Source of the DNA: Scatomorpha intestinigallinarum
Lineage (GTDB): Bacteria > Bacillota > Clostridia > Oscillospirales > Oscillospiraceae
Reading direction: 5' to 3'
DNA: 7,200 bases
NCBI GenBank assembly: GCA_018712225.1
Contig: DVHH01000224.1
Location: forward strand, 1 to 7,200
Under the pieces are notes generated by a model, which was not told the DNA's origin, did not search any database, and saw nothing but the letters and a program-made list of their open reading frames with translations. A program made the translations under genes and the position numbers. Positions within the stretch are counted from its first letter, which is position 1; every line of letters begins with the position of its first letter. Below, piece by piece: positions 1-5,293 of the stretch.

Positions 1-1
1 C

Positions 2-250
2 TGCCGCGAGATGCTGCGCGCGAAGCTGGCGGAGATCAAGGAGCGCGAGCACCTCGAGAAGATATCGGACATCAAGGGCGTGCAGATGAAGATAGACTTC
101 GGCAGCGCCATAAGGAGCTACGTTTTCATGCCCTACACGCTGGCGAAGGACGCGCGCACGGGCTTTGAGAACGGCAATATCAACGCGGTGATGGACGGGG
201 ATATCGACGGGTTCATCAACGCCTACCTTGCTATGAAAGCGGGCGAGTGA
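2..250 (+). CDS. prfB: Peptide chain release factor 2 (RF2), C-terminal end, 5'-truncated by the window
   Basis: RF2 is the cytoplasmic class I release factor that reads UGA and UAA stop codons and triggers hydrolysis of peptidyl-tRNA. Only the last 82 codons are visible, open from base 2 to a TGA at 248-250. The stretch IRSYVFMPYTLAKDARTGFE followed by GNINAVMDGDIDGFINAYL is the strongly conserved C-terminal signature of bacterial RF2. The GGQ loop, the stop-codon-recognition motif and any programmed frameshift site lie upstream of the window. The usual KDHRTG segment reads KDARTG here, a minor variant. The stop codon is followed within a few bases by the open frame of the DUF3048 gene, so the two are probably co-transcribed. 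RF1 is less likely because of the VMDGDIDGFINAYL ending. Confidence 0.95.
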   Translation, partial: CREMLRAKLAEIKEREHLEKISDIKGVQMKIDFGSAIRSYVFMPYTLAKDARTGFENGNINAVMDGDIDGFINAYLAMKAGE

Positions 251-284
251 GATAAAAAGAGCACTGAGATCGCTGCTGGCCGTC

Positions 285-1388
285 GTGCTGTGCGCGTTTT
301 TCGCGGTGATGGGCGGCAGCCTGCACTTTGCCGGGGCCGAGGCCGTGCAGGAGACGGACGGCCCCGAGCGGCCCCCCTCCATGTCGGCGGAGACGACGCC
401 GGACCCGGAGGCCACGCCCAGCCCCACGCCGGAGCCGACACCCACTCCCCTGCCCTACACGAACCCCCTCAGCGGCGAGCCTATGGAGGAGGACATAAGC
501 GAAAACCGGCCCTATGCCATCATGATAAACAACATCCAGCAGGCCCTGCCCCAGTGTGGCGTATCCCAGGCGGAGATCGTCTATGAGATACCCGCGGAGG
601 GCGGCGTCACGCGCATGATGGCCATCTTCACCGACATCAGCGATGTTGAGAAAATAGGCAGCCTGCGCAGTATTCGCCCCTATTACGCCGACGTCGGCAT
701 CTCTTACGACGCCATTGTCGTCCACGCTGGAGGCAGCGAGGAGAGCTATACCGAGATGAGCGGCTACGACGTGGACCACCTGGACGGCGTCCTGCGCACC
801 TATGTTGAGGGAGCTTTCTACCGCGACCCTGACAGGATGTATTACGGCATCGAGCACAGCCTCTTCTGCATCGGTGAAAAGCTCATAGATGCTGCCGAGG
901 GCGAGGGCTTCTCCCTCACGCACGAGGACGGAGCCTATGACTACGGCCTCAGCTTTTCCGAGGACGCCGCGGAGCAATGCACTGACGAGGCGCTCTATGC
1001 CGAGATCGGCTACAACAGCTTCAAAACCACCAGCTTTGAATACAACGACAACAACGGCCTCTACTACGCCTTCGAGTACGGCTCCGAGTATGTGGATGAC
1101 GACGCGGGCGTGCAGATGACCTTCAAAAACCTGCTCTTCCTCACATCGGACGTTTCCGTCATCGACAGTGCGGGCAGGCTCCGCGTACGCACCACCGGCA
1201 CGGGTGAGGGCTGGTTCGTCTGCGGCGGCAAATGCGTCGAGATCACCTGGGAGCGAGAGTCGAACACGGATCCCTTCCGCTACTATCTAAAAGACGGCAC
1301 ACCGCTGGAGCTCGGCGTCGGCACTACCTACGTTGGCATCAGGCCCGAATCCGGCTCCTCCGTAAGTTTTGTCAAGGAGGGTGAATGA
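285..1388 (+). CDS. DUF3048 domain protein (YerB-like), secreted or membrane-anchored; true start probably upstream of 285
   Basis: This resembles the B. subtilis YerB family (DUF3048), extracytoplasmic proteins of unknown biochemical role. From the GTG at 285 the product is 367 residues: a hydrophobic stretch with a possible signal peptidase I site after AEA (about residue 20), a Pro/Thr/Glu-rich linker (about 27-57), then the DUF3048 body beginning NPLSGEP (60-66). Family hallmarks are RPYAIMINN, EIVYEIPAEGGVTRMMAIF and GSLRSIRPYY; the C-terminal half (about 230-365) fits the second DUF3048 domain. No clean lipobox is seen, unlike YerB. The GTG has no Shine-Dalgarno site and falls inside the hydrophobic core. 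The same frame is open back to 237 and encodes a basic segment (KRALRS) directly before it, so the signal peptide really begins upstream. The stop at 1386-1388 is followed within three bases by the start of rarD. Family assignment is firm; function is not known. Confidence 0.88.
   Translation: MLCAFFAVMGGSLHFAGAEAVQETDGPERPPSMSAETTPDPEATPSPTPEPTPTPLPYTNPLSGEPMEEDISENRPYAIMINNIQQALPQCGVSQAEIVYEIPAEGGVTRMMAIFTDISDVEKIGSLRSIRPYYADVGISYDAIVVHAGGSEESYTEMSGYDVDHLDGVLRTYVEGAFYRDPDRMYYGIEHSLFCIGEKLIDAAEGEGFSLTHEDGAYDYGLSFSEDAAEQCTDEALYAEIGYNSFKTTSFEYNDNNGLYYAFEYGSEYVDDDAGVQMTFKNLLFLTSDVSVIDSAGRLRVRTTGTGEGWFVCGGKCVEITWERESNTDPFRYYLKDGTPLELGVGTTYVGIRPESGSSVSFVKEGE
1374..1384 (+). promoter_or_regulatory. 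Ribosome binding site for the TTG-started rarD gene
   Basis: AAGGAGG followed by GTGA is a near-perfect anti-16S match lying inside the last codons of the DUF3048 gene, with its core ending 11 bases before the TTG at 1392. The DUF3048 stop codon is in the same reading frame two codons earlier, so no upstream start is possible. TTG is therefore the first usable start, and translation is probably coupled to the upstream gene. Confidence 0.75.
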
Positions 1389-1391
1389 CCC

Positions 1392-2291
1392 TTGTCCCGC
1401 ACGAAAAAATCGCTTATCGCGCTGCTCGTCTGCTATCTCATCTGGGGCTTGCAGCCGCTTTACTGGAACCTGCTCGGGCAGTTTGACGCGCTCTTTGTCC
1501 TCTGTGTCAGGATAGTCATGAGCGTTATCTTCACCTGGGGCTTCCTCATCTGCACGGGCAGGCTGCACGAGCTGCTGGCGGCCTTCCGCAACCGCGCGCT
1601 CATGAAATACCTTGTCCCCGCCGCCGTATTTATCTGCGGCGACTGGGGACTATACAACTGGGCCGTCATGAACGGGCATGTGCTGGACGTCTCGCTTGGC
1701 TACTACATGAACCCTATGGTCATGTTTGTAATCGGCCTCGCACTCTTCCGCGAGCGCGGGCATCTGCTGGAGTATATCTCCGTCGGTGTGGCGACTCTGG
1801 GCGTGCTTATAAGCACGGTGCAATACGGCTCCTTCCCCATTGTGGCTGTGCTCTGCGCCTTCTCCTGGCCGCTGTACGCCACGGTGAAAAAGGCCGCAAA
1901 TGCCGACCCCATCGTCAGCATCGCTGTGGAGACCACACTGCTCGCGCCCTTTGCGCTGGCCGCGACCGTCATCTTCTTCCGCGGCGAGGGCGGCTACGCC
2001 TCTGTTGACCTCTCCGGCGCGCTGCTGCTCCTGCTCTCAGGCGTTGTTGCCGCGACGCCGATGATACTCTACACCTACGTCGTGAACGACCTGCCTTTCA
2101 AGGTCGTGGGCATTTTGCAATATACCAGCTCCACCATCACCTTCATCTGCGGCATCCTCTTCCTGAACGAGACGGCCACGCCCTCAAAGCTCATCATGTT
2201 CGGCTTTATCGTCGTCGGTCTCATCATCTTCACGGCTGGCAGCTTCAAGCGTCAGCGCGAGGCGCTGCCGGATAACGGGGCGGTAAAGTGA
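1392..2291 (+). CDS. rarD: EamA/DMT-superfamily permease, RarD type
   Basis: This is an inner-membrane transporter of the drug/metabolite transporter superfamily, RarD subfamily. RarD of E. coli is named for chloramphenicol sensitivity, and its natural substrate is unsettled. The protein has 299 residues, close to the usual RarD length of about 296, and consists almost entirely of hydrophobic helices in two EamA-type halves (about 10 expected). RarD signatures visible are YLIWGLQPLYWNLL near the N-terminus, the segment DWGLYNWAVMNGHVLDVSLG followed by YYMNP (about residues 79-103), and the ILQYTSSTITFICGILFLNE stretch of the second half. A basic tail (KRQRE) follows the last helix. Translation starts at TTG 1392, preceded by AAGGAGG. 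It follows the DUF3048 gene with a three-base gap and converges on the M50 gene. I see no convincing hairpin terminator in the 80 bases between them. Confidence 0.88.
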   Translation: MSRTKKSLIALLVCYLIWGLQPLYWNLLGQFDALFVLCVRIVMSVIFTWGFLICTGRLHELLAAFRNRALMKYLVPAAVFICGDWGLYNWAVMNGHVLDVSLGYYMNPMVMFVIGLALFRERGHLLEYISVGVATLGVLISTVQYGSFPIVAVLCAFSWPLYATVKKAANADPIVSIAVETTLLAPFALAATVIFFRGEGGYASVDLSGALLLLLSGVVAATPMILYTYVVNDLPFKVVGILQYTSSTITFICGILFLNETATPSKLIMFGFIVVGLIIFTAGSFKRQREALPDNGAVK

Positions 2292-2371
2292 AACCAAGCG
2301 CCGCCAGAGGCATATCGTCATTGTGTTGGGCTGAACCATCTCTTTCTCTTAAGAACAATCCACAGCCACCT

Positions 2372-2917
2372 TTACACATTCTTCAACAGCAGAAGTGCGC
2401 CGGCCAGGAACAGGGCGGCGCCATGGCCGGTTACTAAGGCGGCAAAGCCAATGAGGAACACCGCCGAGGCGGTCAGGAGGCCCGCAATCTCCGCAGCTTT
2501 GTTTCCGAATACCAGCTGCACCATACGCCCGCCGTCGAGCGGGGGTGAGGGCAAAAGATTGAACACGGAGAGCACGGCGCTCATGCCCGCTGAGCGCAGC
2601 AACAGTACGCTGTCCAGCTCGCCGCCTATTAGCGAAGCTGTGAGTGCGTAGGCGAAGCCCGCCGCCGGTCCTGCCGCCAGGCAGACGAGTTCCCAGACCG
2701 GTCCTGCCCCGCCGCGGCGCTCTATCACCGCCCCGCCTGCGTCCGCCGAAAAACCGCGCACGCGACAGCCGGCCGCTCTGAGAGCGGCCAGGTGCCCGCA
2801 CTCATGCGCGGCTGCGGCCAGCATCAGCGCGACAAAGCTCAGGGTGTCCATGAAAAAATACAGCGCCGCGAGCAGCAATACGCCCCCGGCGCTGATTGTA
2901 ATGCGACCTTTCCTCAT
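2372..2917 (-). CDS. Small M50 family site-2 protease (SpoIVFB-like)
   Basis: A polytopic membrane zinc protease expected to cleave a substrate within or next to the bilayer. From the ATG at 2917 it is 181 residues. The zinc motif HECGH is at about residues 38-42 inside the first hydrophobic hairpin. The second motif, N-LL-P-SP-PLDGGR, lies at about 120-131 with the ligand Asp128. Hydrophobic segments cover about 9-36, 77-98, 105-122 and two more after 137. It lacks the C-terminal CBS domain that makes SpoIVFB about 288 residues, and ends with the last helix. The ATG overlaps the stop of the upstream M23 gene as ATGA, a classic coupled start; an in-frame TTG at 2926 would add three residues. 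Gene order (M23 first, M50 second) mirrors spoIVFA-spoIVFB, so a sporulation signalling role is plausible but inferred. Other S2P subfamilies such as YwhC-like proteases remain possible. Confidence 0.88.
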   Translation of the reverse strand: MRKGRITISAGGVLLLAALYFFMDTLSFVALMLAAAAHECGHLAALRAAGCRVRGFSADAGGAVIERRGGAGPVWELVCLAAGPAAGFAYALTASLIGGELDSVLLLRSAGMSAVLSVFNLLPSPPLDGGRMVQLVFGNKAAEIAGLLTASAVFLIGFAALVTGHGAALFLAGALLLLKNV

Positions 2918-3771
2918 GCCAGCCAAAACTCCGGATTGTAGAACGTCCCGTCCTTGCGCAGCTCGAAGTGCAGGTGCGGGCCTGTGACCTCGCCCGTCGC
3001 GCCGGATTTGGCGATGACATCGCCCATGCTCACGCTCTGTCCGCTGTAAACCAATATCTCTGAGCAGTGGGCATAGAGGCTCTGCCAGTCGTTCTCGTGC
3101 TCTACGATGACATAGTTTCCATAGCCCGCGTCCCAGCCGACGAGAGCTACGGTGCCGTCGGCAAAAGCCTGGACGTCCGTACCGCTCCAGACGGCGAAAT
3201 CGGTGCCGTAATGGAATTTGACCTCGTTTTGCAGCGGGTGCAGTCGGTAGCCGAAACCAGAGGAGGTATAGCCAGAGACGGGGCTGGCGTACTCAAAGGG
3301 CAGGCGCGGCATCTCATAACTGACATTCACCGGCAGCCCGTAGTCGGCAAACTCGGCCTGTGCCTCAAGGAAAGCGGCCACGGCGGCTGGCGTCTCGGAA
3401 GGCGTGGGCTCCGGCTCCGACGTCGGTTCAGGCTCGGTTGCCTCTGAGCTGGGCGCGGGGCTTTCGGGGAGCAGGTATTCCGCCTCGCGGCGGAGCTGCT
3501 GTATGGTCACAGGCTCGTACACGGCCGGGCGCGCGGCGGAGCGCTCCGTCTGCCCGAAGAGCAGAGCTGCGGCCTCCCCCGCCCCGTCTGAGAGCCGCTC
3601 GCCAATAGCCTCAAACACGGCGCTGTAGTCTGCGTCACGGCTGACCGCCTCTCTCAAACGCGAGCGAAGCCCCTCAGTCTGCGCCGGGAACAGCAGCTTG
3701 ACCGCTGTCAGGACGATAAACAGCGCGGACGCGAGGATTATTTTATAATTGTATCCAGATTTAGTCTTCAT
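2914..3771 (-). CDS. Membrane-anchored M23 (LytM) metallopeptidase, SpoIVFA/SpoIIQ-like
   Basis: From the ATG at 3771 the protein has 285 residues: a short basic N-terminus, one transmembrane helix (about 10-29), a helical region, a Pro/Glu/Thr/Ser-rich linker (about 100-128), and a C-terminal LytM domain (about 160-285) expected outside the membrane or in the intermembrane space of a forespore. All LytM catalytic residues are present: H187 and D191 in HYGTD, H235 in YAHCS, and H266 and H268 in PHLHFEL. It could therefore be an active peptidoglycan endopeptidase, unlike the degenerate SpoIVFA and SpoIIQ of B. subtilis. Its stop codon overlaps the start of the M50 protease gene by four bases, implying co-translation and a physical partnership. 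An in-frame TTG at 3792 would add seven residues but has no Shine-Dalgarno site; the ATG has only a weak GAGAG. Family call firm, role inferred. Confidence 0.88.
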   Translation of the reverse strand: MKTKSGYNYKIILASALFIVLTAVKLLFPAQTEGLRSRLREAVSRDADYSAVFEAIGERLSDGAGEAAALLFGQTERSAARPAVYEPVTIQQLRREAEYLLPESPAPSSEATEPEPTSEPEPTPSETPAAVAAFLEAQAEFADYGLPVNVSYEMPRLPFEYASPVSGYTSSGFGYRLHPLQNEVKFHYGTDFAVWSGTDVQAFADGTVALVGWDAGYGNYVIVEHENDWQSLYAHCSEILVYSGQSVSMGDVIAKSGATGEVTGPHLHFELRKDGTFYNPEFWLA

Positions 3772-3824
3772 GCTCTCAGTATATTTGGACAAGGCCGAAA
3801 ATATGCATTAAATGAAATAATACC

Positions 3825-3853
3825 TTGACAACAGGCCTGAAGGTCATTATAAT
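3825..3853 (+). promoter_or_regulatory. Perfect-consensus housekeeping (sigma-A) promoter of the tRNA gene
   Basis: TTGACA at 3825-3830 and TATAAT at 3848-3853 are separated by exactly 17 bases, matching the sigma-70/sigma-A consensus at all twelve positions. The -10 box ends 13 bases before the mature tRNA 5' end, so transcription would begin around 3860 with a leader of about 6-7 bases for RNase P to remove. The region also lies just upstream of the divergent M23 gene. Confidence 0.9.
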
Positions 3854-3866
3854 GATAAAGCTGTCT

Positions 3867-3942
3867 CGGGGTGTAGCGCAGATGGTAGCGCGCATGGTTC
3901 GGGACCATGAGGCCGCGAGTTCAAGTCTCGCCACTCCGACCA
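3867..3942 (+). tRNA. tRNA-Pro (anticodon CGG), CCA encoded
   Basis: A complete 76-base cloverleaf. The acceptor stem CGGGGTG pairs with CACTCCG with one G-U, followed by discriminator A and an encoded CCA at 3940-3942. The D arm contains GCGCAGATGGTAGCGC. The anticodon stem CATGG/CCATG encloses the loop TTCGGGA, giving anticodon CGG at 3900-3902, with U33 before it and G37 after it as expected for proline tRNAs. The T arm is GCGAG-TTCAAGT-CTCGC. It decodes CCG. It stands alone as a single-gene transcription unit between its promoter and an immediate hairpin terminator. Confidence 0.96.
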
Positions 3943-3977
3943 AAACCGCCGAAGCCTGTTGGCTTCGGCGGTTTTTT
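3942..3977. terminator. Bidirectional intrinsic terminator between tRNA-Pro and the anti-sigma gene
   Basis: A perfect 15-bp stem (3942-3956 against 3961-3975), GC-rich in its core (CCGCCGAAGCC), with a TGTT loop, is followed on the + strand by a run of six T ending at 3977. It starts at the last base of the tRNA CCA end. Read on the - strand the same hairpin lies 11 bases past the anti-sigma stop codon and ends in four T, so it can serve both convergent units. Confidence 0.92.
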
Positions 3978-3988
3978 ATCAGCAGGGT

Positions 3989-4729
3989 TCAGGGGTGCTC
4001 TCGGATTTGGGTTACGGTCCATTCGCCGGCGGCGTTCTTTTCTACCCTCCAGAGGGATGGGACTCGACTACTGCCGCAGACGATGCTGCCGTCGTGGTCG
4101 AAGGTCTGGGAGGAATAATAGACCCAGAGCCAGCCCTCGTTCTCGTTCAGGTGGGCCGACCACAGCTCAAGCGTATGCTCATTATACGCCATGTCGCCGT
4201 AGCTGTCCGTGTTCGTCGCATAGCGCGCGAGCAGGCCGTATTTTTCCTCATTCTCTGCCCGGGTATGCCGGACGTCGTTGAAAGCCTCGTCGGCCAGGCG
4301 AAGGACGGACTGCGCCTGCCGTCGGTCCGGGGCGGAGCCGATATAGAGCGCCATTGCTATTTCCTCGCCGGTGTAATAGTCGCCAAACTTTACATGACCC
4401 ACTTCAAGGACACGATAGACCGGGAAATAATACAGCAACACGCAGAAAACTATGAAAATCGCGGCGATTATCGCGGCTGTCTGGTACGCCTTCCGGCGCA
4501 GCTTCCTGCGTATGCCCTTCATCGAGCTCAGCGCTTCGCCGTCCAGGGCGCGCGCCGTTACACCATCCTGCTTTTCGGTCTTCGTCTCCGCCCTCATGGC
4601 CTCCAGCTCCGAAAAGCAGCCGGGGCAGGTTTTCAGATGTTCCTCAACAAACGCCGCCGTGTCCTCGCTCACCATGTTCTCGAAATACAGCGGCAGCACG
4701 TCGCGTACATAACTGCACTCATTCTTCAC
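3989..4729 (-). CDS. Transmembrane zf-HC2 anti-sigma factor with a large extracytoplasmic domain
   Basis: Predicted to bind and hold the ECF sigma factor encoded immediately upstream. The 246-residue protein has an N-terminal cytoplasmic zinc-binding anti-sigma domain (about 1-45) with C5 and the H31-x3-C35-x2-C38 motif, a linker with a basic patch (about 70-80), one transmembrane helix (about 84-102, AAIIAAIFIVFCVLLYYF), and an extracytoplasmic C-terminal domain of about 140 residues that I cannot assign to a family. That domain is rich in Tyr, Trp and acidic residues and presumably senses the signal. Translation starts at GTG 4729, 11 bases inside the sigma gene, preceded by GGAGGAG at seven bases' spacing, so the two genes are translationally coupled. 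A bidirectional hairpin ends the unit shortly after the TGA. Whether release of sigma needs proteolysis is not evident. Confidence 0.87.
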   Translation of the reverse strand: MKNECSYVRDVLPLYFENMVSEDTAAFVEEHLKTCPGCFSELEAMRAETKTEKQDGVTARALDGEALSSMKGIRRKLRRKAYQTAAIIAAIFIVFCVLLYYFPVYRVLEVGHVKFGDYYTGEEIAMALYIGSAPDRRQAQSVLRLADEAFNDVRHTRAENEEKYGLLARYATNTDSYGDMAYNEHTLELWSAHLNENEGWLWVYYSSQTFDHDGSIVCGSSRVPSLWRVEKNAAGEWTVTQIREHP

Positions 4730-5219
4730 TGCCTGTCTCCTCCAATCTGCGCTGTATCATCTTCCTGGCCCGGTGGTAGGTAACGCAGGCCCAGTTGTCC
4801 GTCTTGCCGTAAATTGCGCCTATTTCCCTGAACGAGAGCTCTCCGAATATGCGCCAGGAGAACACTTCCCTGTATTGTTCGGGCAGTTCGCGCAGGGCCT
4901 CCCGGATTTGACGTGCTTCCTCCCGCGCTCTGACCTTCTCCTCAACGCCGGCGCCCGGGTCGGCTATGTTCGACAGCTCCGCCCCGTCAACACTTGCGAG
5001 GCGGCTGTTCTTTTTGAGGTATGAATAATATGTGTTCCTGGCGATCTGGCAGAGCCAAACGCGCATATCACATTCGCCCCGGAATCGGTCTATGGACTTC
5101 AGGGCCTTGAAAAAAGTGTCGCTTGTGACCTCTTCCGCAATATGCTCATTGCCTGAGAGCCGGCGGACATATTGATAGACCGGTTTAAAACAGGCCCGGT
5201 ATATCTCCTCAAACTCCAT
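4719..5219 (-). CDS. ECF-type RNA polymerase sigma factor (sigma-70 family)
   Basis: A group IV sigma factor that would redirect RNA polymerase to a small regulon. The 166-residue protein starting MEFEEIY has sigma region 2 at about 3-72 (DTFFKALKSIDRF, then RVWLCQIARNTYYSYLKK) and region 4 at about 105-160 (LPEQYREVF, then the helix-turn-helix ELSFREIGAIYGKTDNW and VTYHRARKMIQRRL). There is no region 3 or 1.1, as expected for ECF factors. An in-frame ATG at 5240 would add seven residues, but those codons contain the Shine-Dalgarno sequence GGGAGGTGG, so the ATG at 5219 is the true start. Its last codons overlap the anti-sigma start. It lies 71 bases downstream of an AraC-type regulator on the same strand. 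Subgroup and regulon cannot be decided from the sequence. Confidence 0.92.
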   Translation of the reverse strand: MEFEEIYRACFKPVYQYVRRLSGNEHIAEEVTSDTFFKALKSIDRFRGECDMRVWLCQIARNTYYSYLKKNSRLASVDGAELSNIADPGAGVEEKVRAREEARQIREALRELPEQYREVFSWRIFGELSFREIGAIYGKTDNWACVTYHRARKMIQRRLEETGSEE

Positions 5220-5227
5220 TACGCTAC

Positions 5228-5236
5228 CACCTCCCT
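5228..5236 (-). promoter_or_regulatory. Ribosome binding site that fixes the sigma factor start
   Basis: On the - strand GGGAGGTGG lies eight bases before the ATG at 5219. Because it falls within the seven codons that a start at 5240 would add, it argues strongly for the shorter 166-residue sigma factor. Confidence 0.85.
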
Positions 5237-5241
5237 TCATG

Positions 5242-5272
5242 TGTAAGACTATTTGAACCCAATAATCTTACA
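5242..5272. repeat. 12-bp inverted repeat in the sigma factor leader
   Basis: TGTAAGACTATT (5242-5253) and AATAATCTTACA (5261-5272) are inverted repeats matching at 11 of 12 positions around a 7-base spacer; the mismatch forms a G-U pair in RNA read from the - strand. The element ends five bases before the sigma gene's Shine-Dalgarno site. It lacks a T-run on either side, so a terminator for araC is unlikely. It may be a protein operator or, in read-through transcripts, a leader hairpin. Confidence 0.6.
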
Positions 5273-5293
5273 TCCTCTTGCAAAAAAGTTTCA
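5269..5293 (-). promoter_or_regulatory. Candidate ECF-type promoter, possibly autoregulatory
   Basis: On the - strand TGAAAC (5293-5288, sharing the TGA stop codon of araC) is followed by a T-run and, 15 bases later, by TGTA (5272-5269). An AAC-type -35 box followed by a T-tract and a GT-containing -10 is the usual architecture of ECF-recognised promoters, and ECF factors commonly transcribe their own operon. The -10 match is weak, so this remains a candidate. Confidence 0.4.

Noticed and set aside
390..460. The Pro/Thr codon-rich tract as a tandem repeat element
   Set aside because: It encodes a low-complexity extracellular linker between the signal peptide and the DUF3048 domain, common in secreted proteins; a similar linker is in the M23 protein.
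231..977. A 248-codon open frame on the - strand opposite the DUF3048 gene
   Set aside because: It is antisense to a gene with clear family motifs, has no recognisable domain, and long antisense frames are expected in GC-rich DNA.
2292..2371. A shared terminator between the convergent rarD and M50 genes
   Set aside because: No stem-loop with a T-run could be drawn on either strand.
2349..2801. A 150-codon - strand frame overlapping the M50 gene
   Set aside because: Arg/Gly-rich composition typical of a frame shadow; the overlapping frame has HECGH and LDGG motifs.
2917..2926. TTG at 2926 as start of the M50 gene
   Set aside because: The ATG at 2917 overlaps the M23 stop as ATGA, a more common coupled start; the extra three residues carry no conserved feature. 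Not fully excluded.
3959..4783. A 274-codon + strand open frame opposite the anti-sigma gene
   Set aside because: It begins inside the tRNA terminator hairpin and runs antisense to the anti-sigma gene, which has a zinc motif, a transmembrane helix, a good ribosome site and coupling to sigma.
5220..5240. ATG at 5240 as start of the sigma factor
   Set aside because: Its first codons are the Shine-Dalgarno sequence of the ATG at 5219.
5242..5272. The inverted repeat as a rho-independent terminator of araC
   Set aside because: The stem is AT-rich and is not followed by a T-run on either strand.
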